Assembly: GCA_035196065.1 (NCBI GenBank)
Contig: CP136575.1
Span: 62,001-126,000 of the forward strand
DNA: 64,000 nucleotides
Source of the DNA: Sphingobium sp.
GTDB taxonomy: Bacteria > Pseudomonadota > Alphaproteobacteria > Sphingomonadales > Sphingomonadaceae
Direction: 5' to 3'
Position 1 is the first letter of the stretch. Each line of letters begins with the position of its first letter. Shown here piece after piece: positions 18,178 through 26,984 of the stretch. The notes beneath the pieces were generated by a model that worked only from the letters and a program-made list of their open reading frames with translations, searched no databases and had not been told where the DNA came from. The translations under genes were made by a program, and so were the position numbers.

Positions 18178-18636
18178 ATGAGCGGAGTTACCCCTGCCGA
18201 TCTCGCAAGCCGGGTCGGCGAAGTCATCGGCAGTTCGGATTGGATGTTGATCGATCAGGATATGGTCAACAAATTCGCCGATGCCACCGGCGATCACCAG
18301 TTCATCCATGTGAACGAGGAAATGGCCAAGATGACCCCGTTCGGCGGCACCATCGCCCATGGCTTCCTCTCGCTTTCGCTGCTGCCCGTTTTGATGGCGA
18401 AATCGGATTGCCCGCGGATCGACGGCGTAAAAATGGGCGTCAACTATGGTGGCAACAAAACCCGCTTTCTTGCCCCGGTCCGCGTGGGCAAGCGCGTGCG
18501 CGGCCATTTCAAGCTGCTCGAACTTGCTGAAAAGCGTCCAGGCCAGTGGCAGCAGACGATTGAATACACGCTGGAAATCGAAGGCGAGGAAAAGCCCGCC
18601 TGCATCGCCGAATGGATCACCCAGTTTTTTGTTTGA
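18178..18636 (+). CDS. MaoC-like (R)-specific enoyl-CoA hydratase
   Basis: 152 residues, hot-dog fold. The hydratase-2 motif is present: DATGDHQFIHVN (catalytic Asp and His) followed by FGGTIAHGFLSLSL. Such NodN/PhaJ-type proteins hydrate trans-2-enoyl-CoA to (R)-3-hydroxyacyl-CoA, linking beta-oxidation with polyhydroxyalkanoate. AAGGAGCAGGAC immediately before the ATG fixes the start; a TTG 54 bases upstream is rejected. Context supports acyl-CoA or polyester metabolism: a thiolase follows and a PHA depolymerase lies 3 kb downstream. Confidence 0.88.
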   Translation: MSGVTPADLASRVGEVIGSSDWMLIDQDMVNKFADATGDHQFIHVNEEMAKMTPFGGTIAHGFLSLSLLPVLMAKSDCPRIDGVKMGVNYGGNKTRFLAPVRVGKRVRGHFKLLELAEKRPGQWQQTIEYTLEIEGEEKPACIAEWITQFFV

Positions 18637-18758
18637 GGTCGCTTCATCCCCTCCCTCAAGCGGGAAAGGATATGCAGCCTAGGGAGCTTATTCCTTAGGC
18701 GAAGTGGGCGAGGTCCCTCGCCGCTGCGATTAGTTCGCTATGCTCAATAGTCTCGCTC

Positions 18759-18778
18759 CTCTCCTTCATACAGGAGAG
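18759..18778 (+). promoter_or_regulatory. Perfect 7-bp inverted repeat upstream of thiolase
   Basis: CTCTCCT, six-base loop TCATAC, then AGGAGAG, ending 24 bases before the thiolase ATG. There is no T-run, so it is not an intrinsic terminator. It could be a 5'-UTR hairpin, and its second arm contains an anti-ribosome-binding-like AGGAG. Function is inferred only from position. Confidence 0.35.
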
Positions 18779-18802
18779 TAAATTATCGAAAGGAATTCTT
18801 CC

Positions 18803-19984
18803 ATGCGCGACGCAGTTATTGTTTCCACCGCCCGTACCCCGCTGACTAAGGCAGCGCGCGGCGCTTTCAACAACACCACCGGTGCCACCCTTGGCGCATT
18901 TTCGATAAAGGCTGCCGTCGAACGTGCTGGCCTTTCAGGCGCGGAAATCGACGATGTCGTGATCGGCACTGCTGTGCAGCAAGGCTCGACCGGCGGCAAC
19001 GTCGCGCGCCTTGCTGCGCTGCGGGCCGGACTGCCGGTAACCGTCCCCGCGATGACCATTGACCGTCAATGTTCCTCGGGCCTGATGACCATCGCCACGG
19101 CTGCCAAGCAGATTCTGGTGGACAATATGGACATCTGCGTCGCCGGCGGCGTTGAAAGCATTTCCAAGGTAGTCGGCAGCGGCAAGATGTTTGTTGAGCC
19201 TGATCGTGAACTTCTGGAAATGCACCCACACATTTACATGCCTATGATCGGCACTGCCGAAGTGGTGGCCAAGCGTTACAATATCAGCCGCGAATATCAG
19301 GACGAATATTCGCTCCAGTCGCAACAGCGCACCGCTGCCGCACAGGCGGCGGGCAAGTTCAACGATGAAATCGTGCCCTGCACCGCCACAATGGCTATCG
19401 TGGACAAGGAAACCAAGGAAGTTTCCTACAAGGAAGTCACCGCCGACCGTGATGACTGCAACCGCCCCGAAACCACGCTTGAAGGGCTTGCCAGCCTGAA
19501 GCCGGTGATGGGCGAAGGTCATTGCATCACCGCAGGCAATGCCAGCCAGCTCTCCGACGGCTCTTCGGCGAGTGTGCTGATGGAAGCCAAGGTTGCCGAA
19601 AAGCGCGGTCTGACCCCGCTCGGCCGCTATGTCGGCATGGCGGTCGCCGGCACCGAGCCCGATGAAATGGGCATTGGCCCCGTCTTCGCGATCCCCAAGC
19701 TGCTCGAGCGCTTCAACCTTAAGATGGATGATATCGGCCTTTGGGAACTGAATGAGGCGTTCGCTGTGCAGGTGCTGTATTGCCGCGACAAGCTCGGCAT
19801 TCCTGACGAACTACTCAACGTCAACGGTGGTTCGATCTCGATCGGTCACCCCTTCGGTATGACGGGCGCACGCTGCACCGGTCATGCGTTGATCGAAGGC
19901 AAGCGTCGCGGCGCCAAATATGTCGTTGTAACGATGTGCATTGGCGGCGGCCAGGGCGCAGCCGGACTGTTCGAAGTCCTGTAA
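18803..19984 (+). CDS. Acetyl-CoA acyltransferase (thiolase)
   Basis: 393 residues, full-length thiolase II fold. The nucleophilic cysteine is in the [10 protein letters not shown] segment, the catalytic histidine in [15 protein letters not shown], and the second cysteine in [14 protein letters not shown]. It either condenses two acetyl-CoA to acetoacetyl-CoA or cleaves 3-ketoacyl-CoA. AAAGGAA precedes the ATG. Together with the MaoC hydratase and the PHA depolymerase nearby it suggests fatty-acid or PHA turnover, although the classical phaCAB operon is not here. Confidence 0.9.
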   Translation: MRDAVIVSTARTPLTKAARGAFNNTTGATLGAFSIKAAVERAGLSGAEIDDVVIGTAVQQGSTGGNVARLAALRAGLPVTVPAMTIDRQCSSGLMTIATAAKQILVDNMDICVAGGVESISKVVGSGKMFVEPDRELLEMHPHIYMPMIGTAEVVAKRYNISREYQDEYSLQSQQRTAAAQAAGKFNDEIVPCTATMAIVDKETKEVSYKEVTADRDDCNRPETTLEGLASLKPVMGEGHCITAGNASQLSDGSSASVLMEAKVAEKRGLTPLGRYVGMAVAGTEPDEMGIGPVFAIPKLLERFNLKMDDIGLWELNEAFAVQVLYCRDKLGIPDELLNVNGGSISIGHPFGMTGARCTGHALIEGKRRGAKYVVVTMCIGGGQGAAGLFEVL

Positions 19985-19994
19985 CCAAGAAGAC

Positions 19995-20021
19995 GGGCGC
20001 AGCGGTCAAAACCCTGCGCCC
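19995..20021 (+). other. Intercistronic hairpin
   Basis: GGGCGCAG (19995-20002) pairs perfectly with CTGCGCCC (20014-20021) between the thiolase and the ABM-domain gene. No U-run follows, so it more likely stabilises the upstream transcript or partially attenuates than terminates. Confidence 0.4.
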
Positions 20022-20048
20022 ACCATCATTTATCGAGAGGAATCAGAA

Positions 20049-20342
20049 ATGGCCGGAATTGGCGTCGTCGCAACATTGACCGTAGCAGAAGGCAAGAATG
20101 CCGAATTCGAAGCGGTGTTTGCAGAACTTTCGGCAGCGGTGCGGGCGAATGAGCCGGGCAACCATTTCTATACCCTTACCCGTTCGCGCACCAATGCGCA
20201 GGTCTATCGCGTGCTGGAATGCTATGCCGATCAGGCTGCACTCGACGCGCATGGCAAGAGCGATTATTTCCGCGCCGCTGGCCCGAAACTGGGCGCGTGC
20301 CTCGCCGGTGCACCCGAAATCGAATATCTCGACGCGGTTTGA
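20049..20342 (+). CDS. Antibiotic-biosynthesis-monooxygenase (ABM) domain protein, quinol monooxygenase-like
   Basis: 97 residues, a single dimeric alpha/beta-barrel ABM domain (YgiN-like). It opens with GVVATLTVAEGKNAEFEAVF and has the family-typical VYRVLECYADQAALDAH core. Some relatives oxidise quinols or degrade haem; others have no known activity. GAGAGGA lies upstream of the ATG. It probably shares a transcript with the thiolase 64 bases upstream and is convergent with the epimerase, with only ten bases between stops. Confidence 0.82.
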   Translation: MAGIGVVATLTVAEGKNAEFEAVFAELSAAVRANEPGNHFYTLTRSRTNAQVYRVLECYADQAALDAHGKSDYFRAAGPKLGACLAGAPEIEYLDAV

Positions 20343-20352
20343 GATGTCCTGC

Positions 20353-21336
20353 TCAGGCGGGAATTATCTTCCCGCCTTCGAAGGTAAAGCCATCTTCGCG
20401 ATCGCGCGCCAGCAAGGCGGGCCCATCCAAATCGACCCATATCGCACCTTGTGCCGCAAGCCATGCGGGTGCGATGCCAAGGCTGGTGGAGAGCATGCAG
20501 CCGACCATCAGTTTTAGGTCGCGCGCCTGCGCCTCGCGCGCCAAAGCCAAGGCCTCGGTCAGCCCGCCGGTCTTGTCGAGCTTGATGTTGATGCCGTCAA
20601 AATGGCGCGCGCACAAATCAAGCTCTGCGCGTGATTGGCAGCTTTCGTCGGCAAGGAATGGAACAGGGGCCCTCACGCCATCGAGCAGCGTCTCCTGCCC
20701 CACCGCCACCGGCTGTTCGATCATTTCGACCCCCAGCGCCGCCAGAGCATGGGCCTCTGCCTCAATATCAAGACCGCCCCAGCTTTCATTGGCATCAACA
20801 ATCAATCGCGCCATAGGTGCGCCTCTGCGCACCGCCGCAACCCGATCCCGGTCGCCCTCGCCGGTGAGTTTGAGTTTGAGCAGGCCAAAACCGCGCGCCG
20901 ACGCCTTTGCCGCATCGGCCTCCATCACGTCAGGTTCGCCCAATGAAATGGTAAAGGCAGTCTGCAGCGGCTGAGGCGGCGCTACCAACCCTGCCAATTG
21001 CCATAACGGTTTGCCGGCGAGGCTGGCCTCAACATCCCACAAGGCACAATCAAGCGCATTGCGGGCGACACCGGGGGGAAGCAATTGCTGTAACGCCTCA
21101 CGTGCAGCGCGAGGTTCAAGGCCGGAAAGCACTTCCATTACGCCTTCAATTTGCGACACGCCTTTTTCCGCGGTTTCCTGTAGGTAATAAATGGCGGTAC
21201 CTTCGCCCATGCCAACCGCGCCATTGCAACGCACGGCAACGACAAGAACGTCGACATGGGTTTTCGCGCCCCGCGCAATCACGAACTGGCCGGCAACGGG
21301 CCAACGTTCCACCATAGCCGTGATCTGCAATTTCAT
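20353..21336 (-). CDS. Dipeptide epimerase (enolase superfamily, Ala-Glu epimerase-like)
   Basis: About 327 residues, muconate-lactonising subgroup. The KxK catalytic pair is in LLKLKL, metal ligands follow in DANESWG, EQP and ADES, and the second catalytic lysine is in the NIKLDKTGG segment. It probably epimerises L-Ala-D/L-Glu-type dipeptides in peptidoglycan recycling; related DgcA proteins racemise N-acetyl-D-Glu. GGGGGAGGTG in front of the ATG sets the start; a longer reading frame beginning at 21399 is not supported. Confidence 0.85.
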   Translation of the reverse strand: MKLQITAMVERWPVAGQFVIARGAKTHVDVLVVAVRCNGAVGMGEGTAIYYLQETAEKGVSQIEGVMEVLSGLEPRAAREALQQLLPPGVARNALDCALWDVEASLAGKPLWQLAGLVAPPQPLQTAFTISLGEPDVMEADAAKASARGFGLLKLKLTGEGDRDRVAAVRRGAPMARLIVDANESWGGLDIEAEAHALAALGVEMIEQPVAVGQETLLDGVRAPVPFLADESCQSRAELDLCARHFDGINIKLDKTGGLTEALALAREAQARDLKLMVGCMLSTSLGIAPAWLAAQGAIWVDLDGPALLARDREDGFTFEGGKIIPA

Positions 21337-21426
21337 CTTACACCTCCCCCGGCGGGCCCGTTCTTTTCCGTAACCACAGGAGCAGGTTTCGACAAGCAAA
21401 CCGGGAGTTTAGAGCCTCCGTTGGGA

Positions 21427-22665
21427 TCAGGCGTTATGCGCGAGGATCCAGTCTTCGACGACAGGGGCGATTTTATCGCGCCATTTGCTGCCATTAAAAA
21501 TGCCATAATGGCCGACTTCGGGGGCCATATGATAATGTTTCAGCTTGTCTGACAAGCCGGTTGCTATGTCCAGCGCCGCCTTGGTCTGGCCAAGGCCGCT
21601 AATATCGTCACGCTCGCCTTCGATCGCAAGCAGAGCAATATCGTGGATCGCACCAGGATCGACCAGACGCCCGCGATAATTAAACTCGCCCTTGGGCAGC
21701 AGATGGCGTTGGAACACGACGTCGACGGTCTGCAGATAAAATTCGGCCGTCATATCGCAAACCGCGCGATATTCGTCGTAAAATTCCTTGTGCCGCTCGG
21801 CGCTGTCGCCATCGCCTTCGACCAGATTCTGGAACATTGTCCAATGGCTGATCATATGGTTGCCAAGGTTCATCGACATGAAACCGGCCAGTTGCAGAAA
21901 GCCCGGATAAACACGTCGACCAGCACCCTTGTAATAAGGTGGCACGGTCGCGATCACATTATGCACAAACCAGTCATGCGGACGGCGGGTGGCATGGTCG
22001 TTGACCGCAGTCGGCGCCTCGCGCGTGTCGATCGGACCACCCATCATCGTCAATGTACGCGGACGCAGCGGATGATCCTTTGCGCTCATGATCGCGGCTG
22101 CCGCATAGGCGGGAACCGAAGGCTGGCATACTGCGAGCATATGCGCACCCCGTCCACCGGCATCGGGACCGATATGTTCCAGCCATTCGATCAGATAGTC
22201 GATATAGGCCTCAAGGTCGAAACCGCCGCCAGTCAGCGGTACATCGCGCGCATCTTTCCAGTCGGTGATATAAACATCATGTGTCGGCAGCATCCGTTCG
22301 ACCGTGCCGCGCAGCAGTGTCGCGAAATGGCCTGACATCGGCGCGCAGATCAAAAGGCGCGGCTTGGCCTCGCTGCCTTCATAAACGAAATGCTTGAGCT
22401 GGCCGAAGGGCTTACGCGCCTCATTGCGTTCCTCGACCGGAACATGCTTCCCATCCACCTCGACAAAATCGAGTCCGAAGCCAGGCTTTCCGCGAGGCAT
22501 CACCGAATGGGCGAATACGTCAAGCGCCGACGCCGTGATCCCTGTCAGCCCGCCATAGTTGAACGGAGCGGCGTTAAAATTATTCAGGAAATCGGCCTGT
22601 TTCTGCGCGATCCAGCCCATTCCGGCAAGCATGCCGCGCTGAAGATCATATCCGGTGTAGAGCAT
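21427..22665 (-). CDS. phaZ: Intracellular polyhydroxyalkanoate (PHB) depolymerase
   Basis: 412 residues, alpha/beta-hydrolase. The N-terminus MLYTGYDLQRGML matches the family, whose members start MLY. The nucleophile elbow is replaced by a cysteine (AVCQPSVPAYAA), as is characteristic of intracellular PhaZ enzymes, and the C-terminal histidine is in the PEVGHYGIF motif. It hydrolyses storage polyester granules to 3-hydroxybutyrate. The open frame continues 522 bases further upstream, but that part is antisense to the ABC transporter gene and is not coding. Confidence 0.9.
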   Translation of the reverse strand: MLYTGYDLQRGMLAGMGWIAQKQADFLNNFNAAPFNYGGLTGITASALDVFAHSVMPRGKPGFGLDFVEVDGKHVPVEERNEARKPFGQLKHFVYEGSEAKPRLLICAPMSGHFATLLRGTVERMLPTHDVYITDWKDARDVPLTGGGFDLEAYIDYLIEWLEHIGPDAGGRGAHMLAVCQPSVPAYAAAAIMSAKDHPLRPRTLTMMGGPIDTREAPTAVNDHATRRPHDWFVHNVIATVPPYYKGAGRRVYPGFLQLAGFMSMNLGNHMISHWTMFQNLVEGDGDSAERHKEFYDEYRAVCDMTAEFYLQTVDVVFQRHLLPKGEFNYRGRLVDPGAIHDIALLAIEGERDDISGLGQTKAALDIATGLSDKLKHYHMAPEVGHYGIFNGSKWRDKIAPVVEDWILAHNA

Positions 22666-22824
22666 GTGCGTTTCCCGTCTCGCCCAAAGGCAGCCTGACG
22701 CTGGATCAAAGGGCCCTGTTTCAGACCCTGACATAGGCATTTTTTGTGCATTGCACCATAGAAAAAGATCAAAGCGCTTCGCTCGCCAATTGTTACGGCT
22801 CGCCGCGCCTGCTAGGCGGTCGGC

Positions 22825-24627
22825 ATGAATGATGTGACCGCAGCCATGCCCGACGCACCGGATAGCGGAAAACCGCCAGCGGAACCCAAGGCGAAAGTCA
22901 ATCTGGGCAGCCTGCGCATGATCGCGCGCTTTACCCTCGATTATCCGCGACAGATCCTTTTTGCCTTGCTGGCACTGGTGGTGGCGGCATCGTCGACGCT
23001 GGCCATTCCTTATGGCTTGCGCCTGATCATCGACAAGGGGTTCATCAAAGATGGCGGCGATCCCGCCCCTTATTTCTACCTGCTCTTTGCGATTGTCGGG
23101 GTGATCGGCATCTCGACCGCCTTCCGCTTCTACTTTGTCAGTTGGCTGGGTGAACGCGTGGTTGGCGATATTCGCGCCGCTGTACAAGATAATCTACTCC
23201 GCCTTGCGCCCCGCTTTTTCGAAGAGAATCGGCCCGCTGAAATCGCGAGCCGGATGACGGCCGACACCGCGATCATCGAACAGATTGTAGGCACGACTGT
23301 TTCCGTTGCGCTGCGCAATCTGTTTATCGGCATTGGTGGTGTTTTCCTGCTGTTCGGCCTTGCGCCTAGCCTGACGATCTGGCTGCTTGCTGGCATTCCA
23401 GTCGTTGTGCTGCCCATCGTCTTCCTCGGCCGACGATTGGAAAAGGCATCGCGCAACAGCCAGGACAAAGTGGCGAGCGTCGGCACCGTCGCGTCTGAGG
23501 CATTGGGCGCAATCAAGATCGTGCAGGCTTTCGGGCAGGAGAAGCGGGAACAGCAACGCTTCCGCGACGCGGTGGAAAGCACCTTCGCCGCTGCACAGCG
23601 CCGTATCCGCCTGCGCGCCTTCCTGACCGCACTGGTGATGACGCTGATTTTTGGTGGCATCACCTTGCTGGTGTGGGAAGGCACCGACCAAGTAACACAA
23701 GGGATTATTTCAGCCGGCACATTGTTCGCAGTTGTTCTTTATGGCGGCCTTGTCGCCGGTTCATTCGGCGCCTTGACCGAGGTTTATGGCGATCTGGTGC
23801 GTGCATCTGGTGCAGCGTCGCGACTGGCGGAACTTTTGCAGGAAGTGCCCGAAATTGCCGCACCTTCAAATCCCGTCAAAATGCCCGCTCCGCGCGGCAG
23901 CCTTGAATATCAGAATGTCCGTTTCCGCTATCCGACGCGGCCCGAGGTTGCGGCGCTTGATGATTTCAGTCTGAAAGTCTCGCCGGGGGAGACGGTTGCA
24001 GTTGTCGGCCCGTCGGGTGCGGGCAAATCGACCCTCTTCCAGTTGGCGCAGCGTTTCTATGATCCTGAGGCCGGCACGGTGCGAATTGATGGAGTTGCGC
24101 TGACCAGCGCCGATCCGGCAGAATTTCGTCAACGCATGGCGTTTGTACCGCAAGATACGGTGCTATTCGCTTCGTCCGCACGCGATAATCTGCGTTACGG
24201 CAATTGGAATGCCGATGACGCCTTAATCTGGGCGGCGGCTGAACAGGCTAATGCCGCAACTTTCCTGCGCGAACTGCCCCAAGGCCTGGACACCTATCTG
24301 GGCGAAGGCGGCGCGCGACTTTCGGGCGGCCAGCGGCAACGGATCGCGATCGCCCGGGCATTGTTGCGCGATGCTCCCTTGCTGCTGCTGGATGAAGCTA
24401 CCAGCGCGCTCGACGCTGAAAGCGAACGGTTGGTGCAGGATGCGCTTGAACATCTCATGAAGGGTCGCACAACCATCGTCATCGCCCATCGCCTCGCCAC
24501 CGTACGCAAGGCAGACCGGATCGTAGTGATGGATCAAGGCCGCATCGTCGAGCAAGGGACGCATGACAGCCTGTCAAAGGCAGGCGGGCTCTACGCACGG
24601 CTGGCTAGCCTGCAATTCGACGCCTGA
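22825..24627 (+). CDS. ABC transporter, fused permease and ATPase (MsbA-like exporter)
   Basis: 600 residues. A six-helix exporter-type transmembrane domain occupies about residues 30-325. The nucleotide-binding domain carries Walker A GPSGAGKST (about 395), signature LSGGQRQR (about 498), Walker B LLLLDEATSALD and switch histidine (IAHRLATV). It functions as a homodimer, likely exporting lipids or drugs. Divergent from phaZ with 159 bases between starts. Substrate not predictable. Confidence 0.9.
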   Translation: MNDVTAAMPDAPDSGKPPAEPKAKVNLGSLRMIARFTLDYPRQILFALLALVVAASSTLAIPYGLRLIIDKGFIKDGGDPAPYFYLLFAIVGVIGISTAFRFYFVSWLGERVVGDIRAAVQDNLLRLAPRFFEENRPAEIASRMTADTAIIEQIVGTTVSVALRNLFIGIGGVFLLFGLAPSLTIWLLAGIPVVVLPIVFLGRRLEKASRNSQDKVASVGTVASEALGAIKIVQAFGQEKREQQRFRDAVESTFAAAQRRIRLRAFLTALVMTLIFGGITLLVWEGTDQVTQGIISAGTLFAVVLYGGLVAGSFGALTEVYGDLVRASGAASRLAELLQEVPEIAAPSNPVKMPAPRGSLEYQNVRFRYPTRPEVAALDDFSLKVSPGETVAVVGPSGAGKSTLFQLAQRFYDPEAGTVRIDGVALTSADPAEFRQRMAFVPQDTVLFASSARDNLRYGNWNADDALIWAAAEQANAATFLRELPQGLDTYLGEGGARLSGGQRQRIAIARALLRDAPLLLLDEATSALDAESERLVQDALEHLMKGRTTIVIAHRLATVRKADRIVVMDQGRIVEQGTHDSLSKAGGLYARLASLQFDA

Positions 24628-24962
24628 GTTGCTTATAGGTGTGGCCGTTCATTGGAAGGGCTCGTGGAGATCGCGCTAGCGGTGCGATAGTCCGCCATTG
24701 TCCATCCCGGTAGAATGTCGAGTTCTGACCGATCAATCGGCAAACAGGGCTTCATCGCCTCTACCATCCCGCCTGCTTACGGTCCGCTGCGGTTCATCCT
24801 GCGACTTATGTCGTTTCATTGTCGCGGATAGGGCTGTCGGATCAGCGGTCAAAGGTCCATCGTACGGCTTACGCATGTGGATCAACAGCTGCATCCCATG
24901 GCCGTCATACAAGGAAACCTCAGGATGATGGGGCCATAGCACCCCACTTTAGCGACACAAAA
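24628..24962. other. Intergenic region without a convincing gene
   Basis: About 335 bases between the ABC exporter and the exbD terminator. Short reading frames exist on both strands (for example 24733-24942 minus) but none has a ribosome-binding site, recognisable motif or normal composition. No tRNA or obvious repeat was found. It may be a remnant or hold a small RNA. Confidence 0.4.
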
Positions 24963-24988
24963 AAAGGGCGGCCCGAGAGCCGCCCTTT
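24963..24988 (-). terminator. Intrinsic terminator of the tonB-exbB-exbD-exbD operon
   Basis: AAAGGGCGGC (24963-24972), six-base loop, GCCGCCCTTT (24979-24988). Read on the minus strand it is followed by a T-run (the A-tract at 24959-24965), immediately downstream of the last exbD stop. Confidence 0.85.
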
Positions 24989-25011
24989 CATGTCGATTGC
25001 AGCTTCTGCGA

Positions 25012-25467
25012 TCAACGACCTTCGATGGCCGCCTTGCCGAAGACGCGATATTGTTCGTTACCGACGAAACCGAACTTGGTGATGCCACTGCGCTTCACGA
25101 CGTTCAACGTCGCGTTCACAGTGTCATAGACCGCAGTCGGTGCGGGCTGGAACTGAAGTTCCGGCTCGGGGCTCATCGATTTTGTCTGTGCGAGATACTG
25201 CCCGATCTGATCAAGCGAAGACGGCGTGCCGTTCCACTGGATTTCGCTGTTGGGCATGATCACGATCTTGTTGACCACCGGATCGATCAATACTTCCGGC
25301 GGAGGCTGGTTCGGATCCTGCACGGGCAGATCGATATCAACCGCGTGCGATACCGGCGGGATGGTGATCATCAGCATGATGAGGAGAACGAGCATAACGT
25401 CGATCAACGGCGTCGTGTTCATTTCCATCATCGGCTGGCCATCGTCCTTGCCACCACTCATTGCCAT
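25012..25467 (-). CDS. exbD: ExbD/TolR-family biopolymer transport protein (second copy)
   Basis: 151 residues. The N-terminal cytosolic stretch ends in MNTTPLIDVMLVLLIMLMIT, the single membrane helix with the proton-relay Asp (D in PLIDVMLVLL). The C-terminal periplasmic domain binds TonB. Last gene of the operon, 26 bases after the other exbD. This copy is shorter and closer to classical ExbD than its neighbour. Confidence 0.92.
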   Translation of the reverse strand: MAMSGGKDDGQPMMEMNTTPLIDVMLVLLIMLMITIPPVSHAVDIDLPVQDPNQPPPEVLIDPVVNKIVIMPNSEIQWNGTPSSLDQIGQYLAQTKSMSPEPELQFQPAPTAVYDTVNATLNVVKRSGITKFGFVGNEQYRVFGKAAIEGR

Positions 25468-25493
25468 AATATTTGCTCCTTGCGAGGCTGGAC

Positions 25494-26039
25494 TTATTTA
25501 GCCGAATCGAGCGGCGGGAACGGCGTCGAAATGAACCCGACGCGGGCAAAGCCTGCCATCTGCATCGAATAGATCGCACCACCAATGCAGCGATAAGGCG
25601 TGTTCACGTCACCACGAATATGCGCCTCGGGCAGCATATCGGGCGTGATCTGGCCAGCCGCTGCGGCAGCTTCGCCGCCGAGGATGTCAAATTCACGCTT
25701 CAGATGCTTGGCTGCACGATCAACCAATTCGGTCGAATCCACCGGAGTCACGTTCCAATAGATGCGGCATTCCCCGCTGGGGTTAGCGCCCTGAAAGCCC
25801 TCTGCGCCCGGATCGAGGCCGTTCACATCGGTCGTGGTCACAGACAGCAACACATTTTCACGCTTTGCCTTGGTCGGTTCAAAAATCTGCTCAGGGAGCT
25901 GCATCTTGACCGTCTGGATGGCCACGGGAATGGCGATCAGGAAGACGATCAGAAGCACCAGCATGACGTCCACAAGCGGGGTCGTGTTGATGTCTGACAT
26001 TGGCGTGTCTTCGCCGCCGCCTCCAGTACTCATTGCCAT
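25494..26039 (-). CDS. exbD: ExbD/TolR-family biopolymer transport protein (first copy)
   Basis: 181 residues with the same topology: SDINTTPLVDVMLVLLIVFLI carries the membrane helix and essential Asp. The periplasmic part is longer than usual and includes a cysteine (GECRIYWNVTP and later YRCIGGAIY). The second cysteine could form a disulfide. With ExbB it forms the proton-driven motor for TonB. Paralogue of the downstream gene rather than an identical duplicate. Confidence 0.91.
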   Translation of the reverse strand: MAMSTGGGGEDTPMSDINTTPLVDVMLVLLIVFLIAIPVAIQTVKMQLPEQIFEPTKAKRENVLLSVTTTDVNGLDPGAEGFQGANPSGECRIYWNVTPVDSTELVDRAAKHLKREFDILGGEAAAAAGQITPDMLPEAHIRGDVNTPYRCIGGAIYSMQMAGFARVGFISTPFPPLDSAK

Positions 26040-26140
26040 TTAGCTATTCCTCTCTGACTGCTCGCACCCGGACACAAGGCCATGGGCGCGGTCATCGAGG
26101 GGAGGGCCGCCCTGACCGGACGACCCGTCCCCCCAGTGTC

Positions 26141-26908
26141 TTACTTCTTAGCGGCAGCGGCCGGAGCAGCCTTGGCAGCGGCAGCCGGAGCAGCCTTAAC
26201 TGCGGGCTTCACCTTGCCATCCGAAGTGATGTAGCCAAGTACGTCATTCGAGAAAGCCGACATGCTGCGGGCGATCGACTTGTTACGCGCCTGAAGCCAG
26301 TTGTAGGCAAGCACCGCGGGAACCGCGACGAACAGACCGATTGCGGTCATGATCAGTGCTTCACCAACGGGACCAGCGATCTTGCCGATGTCGGCCTGAC
26401 CGGCGATACCGATCTTGATCAGCGCCGAATAGATGCCGATAACGGTACCGAGCAGACCAACGAACGGAGCGGTCGCACCAACGGTAGCAAGGAATGCCAG
26501 GCCGCCAGCGAGCTTGCTGTTGATCGAATCTTCCGAACGATTCATCGCGCCGTGCAGCCAGTCATGGGCTTCAACCGGATCGGTCAGCATGCCATGCTGC
26601 TTCTGGGCAGCAATGCCGTCGTCGATCAGCTGACGGAACGCACTGTTCTTTTCAAGCTTCGCCGCACCTTCTTCAAGGCTGTTTGCGCGCCAGAACGTTG
26701 CCTGGACTTCCTTGGCCTGCTTCAGAACCTTCTGCTGTTCGATCAACTTCGTGAACATGATGTAGAACGAGAAGACCGACATGATCACCATCACGATGAA
26801 GATCGACCAGCTTATCGGGCCACCTTCGTTCAGCGCAGGGATAAGACCAAATTTTTGTGCAACGGCTGCCTGATCGGCACCAGCTGCAGTCAGGAAAACA
26901 ATCGACAT
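26141..26908 (-). CDS. exbB: ExbB/MotA/TolQ-family proton channel protein
   Basis: 255 residues, three membrane helices: about residues 32-52, 145-170 and 185-205. The second and third contain the conserved ATVGATAPFVGLLGTVIGIY and the Pro/Ala-rich GEALIMTAIGLFVAVPAV motifs that line the proton path. The C-terminus ends in an unusual Ala/Pro/Lys-rich repeat (two near-identical KAAPAAAAK units). Second gene of the operon, 76 bases after tonB. Confidence 0.92.
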   Translation of the reverse strand: MSIVFLTAAGADQAAVAQKFGLIPALNEGGPISWSIFIVMVIMSVFSFYIMFTKLIEQQKVLKQAKEVQATFWRANSLEEGAAKLEKNSAFRQLIDDGIAAQKQHGMLTDPVEAHDWLHGAMNRSEDSINSKLAGGLAFLATVGATAPFVGLLGTVIGIYSALIKIGIAGQADIGKIAGPVGEALIMTAIGLFVAVPAVLAYNWLQARNKSIARSMSAFSNDVLGYITSDGKVKPAVKAAPAAAAKAAPAAAAKK

Positions 26909-26984
26909 TTCTACTTCCTCTCAAAAAACCAGATAGACTATTGAAAAGCCCGGCCTGGAAGCTCCCCTAAGCCGGGCTGAATGA

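Noticed and set aside
22666-23187. N-terminal extension of the PHA depolymerase frame
   Set aside because: It lies antisense to the ABC transporter gene and the real family start MLYTG is internal; the extra sequence has no homology-like features.
24628-24962. Possible tRNA or small gene in the gap after the ABC transporter
   Set aside because: No cloverleaf arms, T-loop consensus or supported start codon could be found by eye.
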